Below, one piece after another: positions 8,161 to 17,073 of a stretch of 64,000 nucleotides of DNA. Each line of letters opens with the position of its first letter. The first letter of the stretch is position 1. The stretch is taken from contig CANEZP010000007.1 of the NCBI GenBank assembly GCA_947444305.1, positions 124,001-188,000 of the forward strand, written 5' to 3'. The translations under genes and the position numbers were made by a program. The DNA is from Pseudobdellovibrionaceae bacterium (GTDB lineage: Bacteria; Bdellovibrionota; Bdellovibrionia; Bdellovibrionales; UBA1609). Below the pieces are notes generated by a model, which was not told the origin of the DNA, searched no databases, and saw nothing but the letters and a program-made list of their open reading frames with translations.

Positions 8161-10032
8161 TTAGCGTAAGTGTTTTCGGAAAAACAGGAGCTGGTTTCCC
8201 AAAAATAAAACCCGGTTTGAGCGTTTAACGAAACCGTGGCCCTCGTCGGGGAACACGATCAAGCTACCCGGGATATTTTTCTCGCGCATGCGCTCGAGCA
8301 TCTGGACCGCTTCGCTGACCGGAACTCGCGGGTCGTTCGCTCCCTGGATCAACTGCAAAGGCCCGACGATTTTGTCGACGTGAAAAAGCGGTGACAACTT
8401 CTCCATCACTTCGCGGTCGACGGCGGGGTTGCCGTACTCGTTCATCCGCAATAAGCGGCGATACGGAGCAGTGTTCTCGATGAAGGTGATGAGATTACTC
8501 ATTCCCACAACCGCCGAGCCTGCGTCGTACACGCCGGCGAAGATCGTCATCGCAACGTTCGTGGCGTAGCCGCCGTAGCTGCCACCCAGAACGCCGACCT
8601 TCGGGGACACGCCGTCCACCTGCCAATTGTTCTTTATGTATAAACCTGCGTCCGCGATGTCGGTAAGTACCTCGAGGCGTTTACCCTTATTGTCGGCATC
8701 AAGCCAAGCGCGGCCGTAGCCCGAGCTCCCGCGCACGTTCGGCTCAACGATGACGAAGCCATCGTCAAGGTAGGCTTGCATCATCGGCGAGAAACCGGGC
8801 GAAGCTTGACCTTCCGGACCCCCGTGAAAGGAGACGAGCACGGGACAAAGTTTTTGCCGGCAAGCGGGTGGGCGACGCACGAGCATCGGAATCTTCGTGC
8901 CGTCGCGTGCGGGATAGTGGCTTAGTTCGGCCGTCGTGAACTGCGAAGCGTCCATCTCGGGGCTCGAGGGTTTACCCCATTGCGTGAGTTGATCCGTCTG
9001 CAAATCATAAGAGTAGTTCACCGGCGGGGCGGAGGTAAGGCTCACGCTCAACATCGCGTAGCGCCCGCTCGGATCGAACGAAGCTAAGCGCACGTGATCC
9101 GCGTCGGGAAACGGCGGAAGCGGCCGCGGGAGGTACGTCGCCGCATCGATGGCGTATAAGCGTTGGTAGCCATTCTCGTTGACGTTGTAGAAAATTGTTT
9201 TTCTTTGCGGATCGAGCGCGGGACTCATTTTGTCCCACGGTAGGTTCGCGCCGATGACCGTGAACTTGCCGTCTCGCCAGGAATAAATCTCGGCGAAGTC
9301 TTTCATGGCTTGGGTAGCGACGATGATTTCACCGGGGTGAAAGCCGTAGGCCGTTTGGTAGGCATTGCTTTGGCCCTGACCGAACAACGGCCGCGCTTGT
9401 CGCGTTGCGGGAGACCACTCGTAAATCTCATGCGACATGCTGCCGGTTGATTTTTTGAGCAGCAGGGTGCCGTCGTCTTGATGATCTTCGATGCTCCATA
9501 AACCTGGTTCGTTAAATACGACTTCGGTTTTGCCGTCAGCTAAAGCATAACGATAGATCGCATACGCATCGGGGCGTTGATCGTTCGATACGTAGTAGAT
9601 CCACGCCGAATCCTTCGTCACAAATTGAAAGCGGGTTTGCACGCGCGGTTTATGTTTAATCACGCGCGCCGGCCCGCCTTTGGGGTCCATCAGGTAGAGG
9701 CCGGGATTTTCTTCACCGCCACGATCGCGACCGATGATGAGCCATTTACCGTCGGGCGTGACGTCGTAGGGGACCGTCGTCAGTTCGCCGCCGGTCAGCT
9801 GCACCGGAAAAGCGTTCGGACCATCGAGCCGCCAGATCTGACGAGTGCCGGTCACGTTCCAATTGAAGAAAAGACGCTTGCCGCCCGCATCGAGCTTCCC
9901 GGCGCCCGGCGCACCAATGTCTAAATAGTTTTGAATTTTCTCGCTTAATTCAGTGGGTAGGGCTGGAGCCTCGTATTGAGCGAAGGCGGTGCTGCTTAGG
10001 AAAACGAATAGAATGAGCGATAGTGTTTTCAT
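8161..10032 (-). CDS. exported S9-family peptidase (acylaminoacyl-peptidase-like)
   Basis: A 623-residue serine peptidase of the prolyl oligopeptidase family S9. A signal peptide (about 18 residues, ending AFA) is followed by an N-terminal beta-propeller with repeated D-x-x-G-K/R units (residues about 40-370) and a C-terminal alpha/beta hydrolase domain (about 385-620). The triad is Ser485 in GGSYGGYA, Asp567 in GANDPRV and His599 in DEGHGF. An HGGPEG oxyanion motif lies near 403. Length and layout match S9B/S9C exported peptidases that degrade oligopeptides in the periplasm. It lies 14 bases upstream of the unknown gene 7254-8147, so the two may be co-transcribed. Confidence 0.92.
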   Translation of the reverse strand: MKTLSLILFVFLSSTAFAQYEAPALPTELSEKIQNYLDIGAPGAGKLDAGGKRLFFNWNVTGTRQIWRLDGPNAFPVQLTGGELTTVPYDVTPDGKWLIIGRDRGGEENPGLYLMDPKGGPARVIKHKPRVQTRFQFVTKDSAWIYYVSNDQRPDAYAIYRYALADGKTEVVFNEPGLWSIEDHQDDGTLLLKKSTGSMSHEIYEWSPATRQARPLFGQGQSNAYQTAYGFHPGEIIVATQAMKDFAEIYSWRDGKFTVIGANLPWDKMSPALDPQRKTIFYNVNENGYQRLYAIDAATYLPRPLPPFPDADHVRLASFDPSGRYAMLSVSLTSAPPVNYSYDLQTDQLTQWGKPSSPEMDASQFTTAELSHYPARDGTKIPMLVRRPPACRQKLCPVLVSFHGGPEGQASPGFSPMMQAYLDDGFVIVEPNVRGSSGYGRAWLDADNKGKRLEVLTDIADAGLYIKNNWQVDGVSPKVGVLGGSYGGYATNVAMTIFAGVYDAGSAVVGMSNLITFIENTAPYRRLLRMNEYGNPAVDREVMEKLSPLFHVDKIVGPLQLIQGANDPRVPVSEAVQMLERMREKNIPGSLIVFPDEGHGFVKRSNRVLFLGNQLLFFRKHLR

Positions 10033-10247
10033 GAGCCTGTCTTAATGTAGCCACGCGCTCACGACAAGCCGATTCTAATTTGATCCTAGGGTCGGCGCCT
10101 TGCCCGTGAGCGCTCAAGGCCCGCTTTGGCCGTAGCTTGGGCCGAGTCGAGCGCAAGGAACATATATCCGCTAAAAATTGACTGAGCATCTAATCCCCAC
10201 GACAATTTTATGGTGAAAGCTTAAAAGATTAAGGGCGGGGGGCCACC

Positions 10248-10934
10248 ATGATTCAAATTTTTTCGATCGCGATCTTTCTTAGTTTGGGTTTTGCTCATGC
10301 GGAGGAAGCAAACCTTTGCAAGGACCTGATTCAACCGAACATCGGGCAGGTTACCGCGGACGGAAAGTTAACCCTCAAAGCCGGATTGACCGGGTACGAT
10401 ATCGAAAAGAATGAACGCTCGGTCACTTTGAAATCGAGATCCGCCGGCGCGTCGGCAGATTACGAATTTAGTTTAGACGACCGGGGTCGAATCAAGAGCG
10501 GAGCGCGCGCTTCGGGTGGCTTTATCTTCGACCAAGTGAAGCAATTCAAAACGGAAGTCGCTTATCGCAACGGACGTTGCTACGTGCAAAAGATTACGGA
10601 GTCGGGGCGCATGAAAGCGCATACGGATATGTGTCACGAACTCGGCAACGTTTACGGGAAAGTGCCCGAATGCGTGGAGAGCTGCGACGCTAAATTCCAA
10701 ACCCAGCTGACGGACATCGTTAAGCGATTCTCGGGCGACACGTACTCGGCCGATGCCATAGCGAAGTGGAGCAAAATGAAAGCGGGCAGCCGGATCGATA
10801 CGCAGGCCAAAGTTTATCTGGATAATTGCACCTCCGTCGCGCCGATTCGCGCCGCGCTCGAAGATAAATCACTTTGGATTACGGACGCGACCGGTGTCGA
10901 GTCGGGCGCATCGGCGGCCCTGCGCGAGCAGTAA
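10248..10934 (+). CDS. exported protein of unknown function
   Basis: A 228-residue protein with a clean signal peptide (MIQIFSIAIFLSLGFAHA). The mature part has six cysteines (for example CKDL, GRCYV, DMCHE, PECVESCD, DNCTS), suggesting disulfides in the periplasm or outside the cell. The N-terminal half is beta-rich with alternating charge. A G-rich box (GGGCGGGGGG) sits just before the ATG. No family recognised. It is transcribed away from the S9 peptidase. Confidence 0.7.
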   Translation: MIQIFSIAIFLSLGFAHAEEANLCKDLIQPNIGQVTADGKLTLKAGLTGYDIEKNERSVTLKSRSAGASADYEFSLDDRGRIKSGARASGGFIFDQVKQFKTEVAYRNGRCYVQKITESGRMKAHTDMCHELGNVYGKVPECVESCDAKFQTQLTDIVKRFSGDTYSADAIAKWSKMKAGSRIDTQAKVYLDNCTSVAPIRAALEDKSLWITDATGVESGASAALREQ

Positions 10935-10969
10935 GCGAATGTGAGCATGCCTCGTCTAGAATCATCCAA

Positions 10970-12238
10970 TCACTCCTCGTCCCGAGTTTCAAAAAAGCCC
11001 GAGCCCTTCGCGAACTGCTCTAGAAAATAGAGCATGTCGTAGGAGTGGCCGTTGAATTTAGTCGACGGTCGCATGTAGGTCAGAAGTGTTCCTTCGGGAG
11101 TGAAAACCGCAAAGGTCGATGAGTCGGGATCGTACACAACGATCTGAGCGTTTTCGCGCACGAAGTACTGTCGATTGCCGGAAGGCGGGGCTTGAACGAA
11201 ATCAATCGCGCTAGTCATGTATTCATCGGCCTTCGATAAACCAAATTCCGACGCGTGCTTCTTCGCGTGGTAGTTCAGTTTTTCTTTGCTCTTAAACTTG
11301 AGAATCTGGGGCCGAGGATGCGGCTGAGCCCGGTCTAATATGGATTCTTGCTGAGTCACGTTGAGGTGAAACGTGCCGGCTCGCCAGTCGGAAGAGCGCT
11401 GCAAGATATCGTTGATCACCGTGATGTCCCAAAGATTGCGAATCGAATCGACGGTTTTCTGTTGATCTCGCGGCTGACGCATTTGCATGACGGCCTTAAG
11501 ACGTTCCTCGTCGGACATTTGTCTCATTAGAAAATAAGCGTAACCCGACCATCGGTTCAACGGCCAGGTAATCGCTTCGGGCGCACGGCGAACAATGTAG
11601 CCGGCGGTAACGTTCGGGCTCATGACCGGATTTTCCAATAGGAGCCGGCCATCCGCCGACGCGACGAACGCCAGCGGCTGGAGGAAGTTCCGCCATTCAA
11701 TAATATCCGCCTCGCTTAAAGCCATCGTCGAAAGATCGATACTTCGATCGGCAATGAGCTTGGGAGTATAAAGAACACCTTCGCTAAAAAAAGGATCGAT
11801 GGTTTTCATCGCGTGACGAAGGCGATGCAGATCGTCGAGTTGGCTCGCGAGAGCGTAGTTCCCTCGCTCCAAACTACGGATCGGCAAGTGGCCCGCCACC
11901 AACGGCCGTGCCCAGTACCGGCGCCCTTTGCTGCGGACCAAACCCCAGTAGGGGATCGCCAGGCCCTGCTTGGCTAAGATATTCAAGCGGTGCATGCGCG
12001 CAATTTCCGCTTGCGAATCCGAACTCACCGGTTGGAGTAAAAGAAAGCGACCGCGGAATGTTCGGCCCAGATACCCGATCGTTCTACCGTCGCGAAGGAC
12101 CTCGCGCCCGGTCAGGCGTATGTCTTTCAACTCGGGGACATGGGCCACGGTCGCTTCGCCGTTCAAATCGCCGGAATAACTTTCGATCCGTTTCTGTAGA
12201 GCGCGCGCGCCGACCTCGGTGAGCAGCGGAATCGTCAA
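10970..12238 (-). CDS. possible kinase-like protein with toxin-like C-terminal domain
   Basis: A 422-residue cytosolic protein without signal peptide. Residues about 40-145 (GREVLRDGRTIGYLGR, then AEIARMHRLNILAKQGLAIP, then the ARPLVAGH region) have the rhythm of a degenerate kinase/phosphotransferase N-lobe; this is weak pattern similarity only. Residues about 312-392 are different and more recognisable. They contain LNYHAKKHASEFG, an EY-x-x-x-A helix, VVYDPDSSTFAVF and a closing PEGTLLTYMRP. That order (paired His, EFG, YD-x-x-x-x-x-F, DG/EG-x-x-x-T) recurs at the C-termini of polymorphic toxins and phage-associated BECR-fold nucleases. It follows the TIGR02147 regulator gene after 57 bases on the same strand, so they may form an operon. 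Toxin activity is inference. Confidence 0.5.
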   Translation of the reverse strand: MTIPLLTEVGARALQKRIESYSGDLNGEATVAHVPELKDIRLTGREVLRDGRTIGYLGRTFRGRFLLLQPVSSDSQAEIARMHRLNILAKQGLAIPYWGLVRSKGRRYWARPLVAGHLPIRSLERGNYALASQLDDLHRLRHAMKTIDPFFSEGVLYTPKLIADRSIDLSTMALSEADIIEWRNFLQPLAFVASADGRLLLENPVMSPNVTAGYIVRRAPEAITWPLNRWSGYAYFLMRQMSDEERLKAVMQMRQPRDQQKTVDSIRNLWDITVINDILQRSSDWRAGTFHLNVTQQESILDRAQPHPRPQILKFKSKEKLNYHAKKHASEFGLSKADEYMTSAIDFVQAPPSGNRQYFVRENAQIVVYDPDSSTFAVFTPEGTLLTYMRPSTKFNGHSYDMLYFLEQFAKGSGFFETRDEE

Positions 12239-12295
12239 TTCCGAACTGATATCGAGCGGCAGTGTAAGCGAGGAAAGGCAGTTGAGCTCAGGATC

Positions 12296-13288
12296 CTACC
12301 GGCCGTCCGCTTCGAGCTCCGTCCCGAGCTTAAGCAGATCGAGGAGTTGAACGTTTACGACCCTAAAATGCTTGAGCGGCGGGCCGGAAGCCGGATCGTT
12401 GACGATTTCGACAAGCTCGGTAAAAAACTGACGGTAGCGCTGAACGACCTTCGCCCAACCCTGATCGCTCACCGCGAGCAAAAAGAACCCGGACATCTCT
12501 TCGGGTTGCTCCAAACTTTTTTGTGCAAGTCGCAGCCAGTATTTCTTAATGATTCGGGAGTCACTCTTTAAAGGACCGACGCGGAAGGTGCGTTTGTGCT
12601 TAAAGAAACCTTCGCTATCGAGTTCCAATATCCCGAGGGATTGCAGATCGGAGAGAACCTTCTTGACGGTTGAAACCTTGATGCCGAACCGGGCATTGAT
12701 GAAGCCGGCCGTATCCGGATGGGGTGGGCAATCTTCAAGATTGAGAGCGCCGACGAGAACGCTGATCCAGGGATATTTGACGATGAGTCGGCGCTCTTTC
12801 AGACGGGCTTCGAGAAGGCTCGCCGCGTAAGGCAGCTGACCGATGGATACGATGCCGTCTAAAAGTTCATCGGCATTGTTGTGAACGATGTACAGCGCGT
12901 GAAGGAACTCGGCCAACGGGAGTTCGGTCTCCCCACTTAGCCAACGACTCACGACCAAGCGTTTTCTCGAAAGATTTTTGGCGAAATCGGAAATACTTTT
13001 GTCGCCCTTCAGGGCGTTCATGAGCTCCGACCCATCATGGAAATTCTCATGTGAATAGATATAATTAAACTGAAGCTGTTTTCTCAACGGTACTTTTAAA
13101 GTCTCGCAGAGTTTGCAAAAATCTTTCCAAAAAAATACTTTGTCACCCTTTTCCCAGCGGCTGACTTGGTCGTAACGAAATCCAAGTCGTTGACTTAAGC
13201 GGGTGGTGCTTTGCCGGCCACGTAACGCAACTATCAATTCGCGGGCGATGCGTTCGAAATCGACGTCAGTTTCTTTTTCGGATGTCAT
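12296..13288 (-). CDS. TIGR02147-family transcriptional regulator
   Basis: A 330-residue regulator. Residues about 12-60 form an XRE-type helix-turn-helix (TTRLSQRLGFRYDQVSRWEKG), and a second HTH-like stretch occurs at about 95-120 (SISDFAKNLSRKRLVVSRWL). The C-terminal half contains a winged-helix-like segment (about 185-225) and a long alpha domain of the TIGR02147/DUF4423 type, a family centred on Bdellovibrio and Fibrobacter. The ATG at 13288 has AGGGGAT 6 bases upstream. Immediately beyond that lies a perfect 16-bp palindrome at 13305-13320, a likely autoregulatory operator. The downstream gene (10970-12238) is the natural target or partner. Confidence 0.8.
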   Translation of the reverse strand: MTSEKETDVDFERIARELIVALRGRQSTTRLSQRLGFRYDQVSRWEKGDKVFFWKDFCKLCETLKVPLRKQLQFNYIYSHENFHDGSELMNALKGDKSISDFAKNLSRKRLVVSRWLSGETELPLAEFLHALYIVHNNADELLDGIVSIGQLPYAASLLEARLKERRLIVKYPWISVLVGALNLEDCPPHPDTAGFINARFGIKVSTVKKVLSDLQSLGILELDSEGFFKHKRTFRVGPLKSDSRIIKKYWLRLAQKSLEQPEEMSGFFLLAVSDQGWAKVVQRYRQFFTELVEIVNDPASGPPLKHFRVVNVQLLDLLKLGTELEADGR

Positions 13289-13304
13289 ACGAATCCCCTA
13301 AGTT

Positions 13305-13320
13305 TGAACAACGTTGTTCA
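13305..13320. promoter_or_regulatory. 16-bp palindrome, candidate operator
   Basis: TGAACAACGTTGTTCA is perfectly self-complementary. It sits 17-32 bases before the TIGR02147 regulator start, between it and the divergent gene at 13425. Position and symmetry fit a site for a dimeric HTH protein controlling its own promoter and possibly the divergent one. Confidence 0.55.
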
Positions 13321-13424
13321 TTTCCGTACCGGAACTTGAATCGCCGCAGGCTTTACGCTTGCGCATCGATCTTTCCCGCTCTTACGATGCGGGTCTCAAG
13401 CTCATTACTAAATAGGGGGATTTT

Positions 13425-13781
13425 TTGAAAGCATTGAAATGGCTAAATAGTTTTTGTGCAACGGCGGGCCTCTTGGCGGCGATACCGGCGGGCGCCGCTC
13501 CCGGCAGGTGTCTGCTTGAGGTCGGAGGTAGGAGCTACTTGGATGGGTCCTGTAACATCGAGCGATCGAAGGACGGCAGCTTTTCGATCGGTGCGGGAGA
13601 CGCTGAATCGTCGTTGTTCTTCGCTTACGTGCAGATCGATGACGGAGTTGCGCAAGGGTTTTGGAACGGGCCATTGGCCGAAAGGCATGCGCACGAACCC
13701 CTGGGCACGTTGACCCAACGGGGCGCCTGTTGGATAAATAACAACGCTAAGGTATGCGCATGGAGTGCAGTTAGGCCTTAA
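13425..13781 (+). CDS. small exported cysteine-containing protein
   Basis: A 118-residue protein starting at a TTG (13425) with an AGGGGGA box 5 bases upstream; no ATG is available before the signal peptide, so the start is reasonably sure. The signal peptide ends PAGA near residue 25. The mature part has the pattern RCLLEVGG-x-SYLDG-x-CNI, then a G-x-G-D block, FFAYVQID, a WNG and a final GTLTQRGACWINN/KVCAW, a conserved small secreted family also seen in proteobacteria (recalled, unnamed). Its 3' end overlaps the convergent gene at 13771 by 11 bases. Divergent from the TIGR02147 regulator. Confidence 0.75.
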   Translation: MKALKWLNSFCATAGLLAAIPAGAAPGRCLLEVGGRSYLDGSCNIERSKDGSFSIGAGDAESSLFFAYVQIDDGVAQGFWNGPLAERHAHEPLGTLTQRGACWINNNAKVCAWSAVRP

Positions 13782-14127
13782 AGAATTTGCGGGCGACGGC
13801 AACAATCTGATTGTCGGTCGGGTGATCAACCGTTTCCATTCCGACAATTCGTTTTGCTAAATCGCCCGTATGGTGCGTTTCAAGATGGGTTTTAAAATGG
13901 TTCTTAGCTAAGCCCGGCCCCATGATCAAAAGCTGTCCGGCTTCTTTAAGCTGGATGGCTAAGTCGCGATAGAAATGTTCTCCGTCGCTGTCGCCCTTGT
14001 TGTCTTTTTTATTGATCGTATGGTGGTTGTGATTGGTTTTCTCCAGTTGGGATTTTTCAATTTCCGCCGCCGTTAAATTAAAAATCGTAGCTTTTTCTGA
14101 ATCGAGCCATAATACAACATTTGACAT
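13771..14127 (-). CDS. eRF1/baeRF-like 'translational machinery' protein
   Basis: A 118-residue cytosolic protein. It starts MSNVVLWLDSEKATIF and contains a charged His/Lys loop (HNHHTINKKDNKG) at about 33-46. It then has LLIMGPGLAKNHF, a helix, LAKRIVGMETVDHPTDNQIVAVARKFF. This layout resembles domain 3 of eRF1/Dom34 and the bacterial relatives annotated as translational machinery proteins or baeRF family. A ribosome-linked or stress role is known only by analogy. The gene is monocistronic; its stop overlaps the end of the 13425-13781 gene. Confidence 0.65.
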   Translation of the reverse strand: MSNVVLWLDSEKATIFNLTAAEIEKSQLEKTNHNHHTINKKDNKGDSDGEHFYRDLAIQLKEAGQLLIMGPGLAKNHFKTHLETHHTGDLAKRIVGMETVDHPTDNQIVAVARKFFKA

Positions 14128-14324
14128 AGAAACCTGCCTTTATCGTTTGGTTGTGCAGGATCAACCAGCGCTTCTTCAGCTGATTTGTCACACAAAATCC
14201 CCGTGGACGGCTACAAACCTTCCCTGTTGCGGGCATCAAGCCCTACTTTAGGCCGAACATCCGGTTTATCGCTCCGACCGCAAAAAAAATTGCGACGTCC
14301 TACTCCTTACGGCAAAATTTAAGG

Positions 14325-14795
14325 ATGAGAAATCTAGCCTTCGCGTTGTTTGGCCTCCTGATCTTGAACGGTTGCTCAAAAGGCTCCGTGCCACAAGAAA
14401 AGAAGCGACCTTTAAGCTTTTACGCGCCGATCATGAATTCTTCCGAACATTTCGAAAACGCCGCGCAAAAGTTATCCGAACTTAAAGTCGTTACCTCCGC
14501 GCAGAAATACGACATGCGATACGCTTTATTCGACAACGGCCAATTTTATTACGAAGTCGGTAACCTCGGCACGGGCCGGGGCGAATGGAAGTACCGCGAC
14601 GGTTACATCAACCTGTTCGCCTCTCGCCATTTTTTCAATCTCGACATCGACGTGTGGGCCGCGGCGGCCGAAGGCGAGAGCTTAGAAATGAATTTCATGG
14701 ACCGTTTCGGCGGCAACGTCGTCGGCGCGGAAACGGTTGCGCCCTCGGCGAAACCGCTCAAGAAGCTCGCGATGCCGGTCAAAGAAGTTCTGTAA
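14325..14795 (+). CDS. lipoprotein of unknown function
   Basis: A 156-residue lipoprotein with signal peptide and lipobox LNGC at residues 14-17. The mature part is hydrophilic; a short beta-rich core (FYYEVGNLGTGRGEWKY) resembles small domains with a G-x-W turn, but no family is recognised. The gap 14128-14324 before it holds no gene. It is followed after about 100 bases by another exported protein on the same strand. Confidence 0.7.
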   Translation: MRNLAFALFGLLILNGCSKGSVPQEKKRPLSFYAPIMNSSEHFENAAQKLSELKVVTSAQKYDMRYALFDNGQFYYEVGNLGTGRGEWKYRDGYINLFASRHFFNLDIDVWAAAAEGESLEMNFMDRFGGNVVGAETVAPSAKPLKKLAMPVKEVL

Positions 14796-14902
14796 ACGAC
14801 GTCGCAAAACCTCGTGGCACCGCCCTTGCTATTTAGAAGGTTAAACCTTGATCTGCGTGCGGATTGAGTTCTACCTAACCTTTATTCACCGTGGTGCATA
14901 GA

Positions 14903-15517
14903 ATGAGTAAACTCCTAGTCGCTTTTTGCCTGACGATTTCTTCCTTCGCTTCGGCGGCGGAACACCAAGCGAACCTTCCGGCCGATCGCCTAACGGTCGC
15001 GGTCGACCGCATGGGCACCGAATTTATCCGCTTCCAAGTTTGTACGCAAGGCGAGTGCAAACCGCTCACCGGCGAGACCGGCATTTACCGGATCAAAGAT
15101 CTCGAACAACGTGCGCATCATCTTCTCAACGGCAGCCCCGAGAACGAAGCTTTGATCGCGAAGATGAAACGCAAATTGAGAATCGCGGGCATCTTGGGCG
15201 GGGGCTTGACGGTCGTGGCCCACGGAACCGCGATGTACCTCACATCTCAGGGATTGATGAATATGACCGGCACTTACGCTTTGATCGCCGCTGATTTCAT
15301 CGGCCTCACGCCGGTCGTGATGGCCTTCTTTTATCCGTACATGATCGTGCCGCTTCAACGACAAGCGGATCAGGCACTTGGGAGCGGTCTAGGGCGAGCG
15401 ATGGTCGAGGACTTCGATAAAAAAACCGAATCTCATTTTCGCGCCCACGTCGAGAACGTGAGAGCTTCCGTCTCCGGTTTACAAACCGTCAGCTTTTGCG
15501 AAGCTAAATCTTTTTAA
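14903..15517 (+). CDS. exported membrane-associated protein of unknown function
   Basis: A protein of about 204 residues. I use the ATG at 14903, where a signal peptide begins (MSKLLVAFCLTISSFASA), rather than the upstream GTG at 14891. Two further hydrophobic stretches at about residues 95-117 and 124-155 suggest a membrane hairpin, followed by a soluble tail with a final cysteine. Cysteines in VCTQGECK may pair. No family recognised. Its 3' end overlaps the convergent hydrolase gene by 14 bases. The general plan (signal peptide, soluble region, membrane hairpin, tail) recurs in the protein at 20049-21203. Confidence 0.65.
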   Translation: MSKLLVAFCLTISSFASAAEHQANLPADRLTVAVDRMGTEFIRFQVCTQGECKPLTGETGIYRIKDLEQRAHHLLNGSPENEALIAKMKRKLRIAGILGGGLTVVAHGTAMYLTSQGLMNMTGTYALIAADFIGLTPVVMAFFYPYMIVPLQRQADQALGSGLGRAMVEDFDKKTESHFRAHVENVRASVSGLQTVSFCEAKSF

Positions 15518-16880
15518 GCGTAAGGTCCTCTAGGCAACGTGACGTGCGCTTTGCTTCTAATTCATGAAACGTCTGTGCCACGAAATCCGCAACCGGCGCA
15601 GATAGGGCGGAGTAGTGGTCGCCGCCTTCGATCGGTTCAAAATGGTGGAACGGTGCGCTCGCTAGTGTCTCGAAATTTTGCAGGGCCGCCGCCATCGGCA
15701 CGAACGGATCTTGATCCGCGGCGAGAACAATCATCATGACCGATTTAAGCGCTAACTTCGTCTCCTCGGTGAGCGGACGGACCGCGTAGCCCGGCGCAGT
15801 TTGATCAACCAAAGCGTTGAGCTGCGCAAACCGCTCTGATTTCTCAAACGATGAAAATGCGCCGACTTCCGTGAGCATCCAGGGTTCAATCTTTTCACCT
15901 AGCTGATCCTGCACCATCCTCACCATCGTTAAGTCAGAGAAAGGAGGCGAGACATCGCAGCCCGAGATCAAACACATGAGCCGATTACCTACGAACCGAT
16001 TTTTGCGCCAAGCCAAAAGTCTTTCAAGATAAAAACCGTCCGTGGCGGGGGCGAGGAACTCTTCGAGGATATCTTTGATTGTGTTCACCGTGTCCGCATT
16101 TTTTAGTTCCGCAAAGAAAAGATCAATCTCACGCGGATCCAAAACCGAGCCGTCGTGCTTCACGTGGTGGATATCTATAATTTTCGCCCGTGCCGCTTGA
16201 ATGAGTTCTTTCAGATCGGGTTGGATAAGTTGGTGATTCAGTTCGATTTGCTTAGCGATACGCTGATGTAAGAAATCAAAAGGCGGGACGGTGCCGGGGA
16301 GACTACTCGCTAAAATCAGGCCCTTCGGAAGCGGTCCATTCTTACGGTTTCCCAGGTATTGTTGGGCCACCAATCCGCCGTAGCTGTGCGCCATAATAAA
16401 AAACTGGCCGGGCTGCGCACCAGTTTTTTCAACCAATGCCCCGACGTCACGGGCGTGGGATTTACCACTGAAGTAGCGCATGACGATTTCAGCGGTCAGT
16501 TGATCGGAATCACCCAACAATGGTGATGACTCGCCCGTACCGCGTTGATCAAACACGACGACGCGAAAATATTTAGCGTAACCCAAAAACCCGTCCCGCT
16601 CAGGTGGTTCCCGGAAATACGAAGTGATGGAATCCGCGCCGGGGCCACCACCTATGAAAAACAGGAGTGGCCGGTCCACGTGCGATGCACCTAAAACCCG
16701 ATAGCGAATGACGAGGTCGTCGCCTTTAGCCAACGCTTGCGGATCGTCCCAATCAATCGGCACGCTGATCTGACCCTCTTGAATATCGGGTGCGCGTTGA
16801 AACGGAATAGATTCGCGAAGCCCCGCCGAATGAGCGAAGGATGCTGAGAAGAACATCAGTACGATTATTAATTTTTGCAT
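15504..16880 (-). CDS. exported alpha/beta hydrolase (TAP/prolyl aminopeptidase-like)
   Basis: A 458-residue hydrolase with a signal peptide (about 19 residues, ending HSA). The fold markers are the FIGGGPGAD oxyanion loop near residue 77, DQRGTGESSP near 111-120 and the nucleophile elbow AHSYGG with Ser166. The acid is probably in AADQDPF (about 388) and the histidine in GGDHYSAL (about 421). This arrangement is typical of the proline iminopeptidase/tripeptidyl aminopeptidase branch (S33). Four C-terminal cysteines or fewer are present, including a CLISGCD pair. A periplasmic peptidase or esterase; the substrate is not predictable. Single gene. Confidence 0.82.
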   Translation of the reverse strand: MQKLIIVLMFFSASFAHSAGLRESIPFQRAPDIQEGQISVPIDWDDPQALAKGDDLVIRYRVLGASHVDRPLLFFIGGGPGADSITSYFREPPERDGFLGYAKYFRVVVFDQRGTGESSPLLGDSDQLTAEIVMRYFSGKSHARDVGALVEKTGAQPGQFFIMAHSYGGLVAQQYLGNRKNGPLPKGLILASSLPGTVPPFDFLHQRIAKQIELNHQLIQPDLKELIQAARAKIIDIHHVKHDGSVLDPREIDLFFAELKNADTVNTIKDILEEFLAPATDGFYLERLLAWRKNRFVGNRLMCLISGCDVSPPFSDLTMVRMVQDQLGEKIEPWMLTEVGAFSSFEKSERFAQLNALVDQTAPGYAVRPLTEETKLALKSVMMIVLAADQDPFVPMAAALQNFETLASAPFHHFEPIEGGDHYSALSAPVADFVAQTFHELEAKRTSRCLEDLTLKKI

Positions 16881-17073
16881 TCGAAAGAATTAGCAGCTGA
16901 GCGAAGCGCGGCCTACCGGCACGTGAGGGATTAGAAAAAGAACCATCTTGTTGTTATTAATCTAGGCGGACCGCGGCGATCGCGAAGCCAACGCCGTTGG
17001 CGAAAATCGATGCGTACCCAACGAGCACGGCCGCGAGAGAACGGCCCAGTATACTCAATTTTGCAATTCGAAA

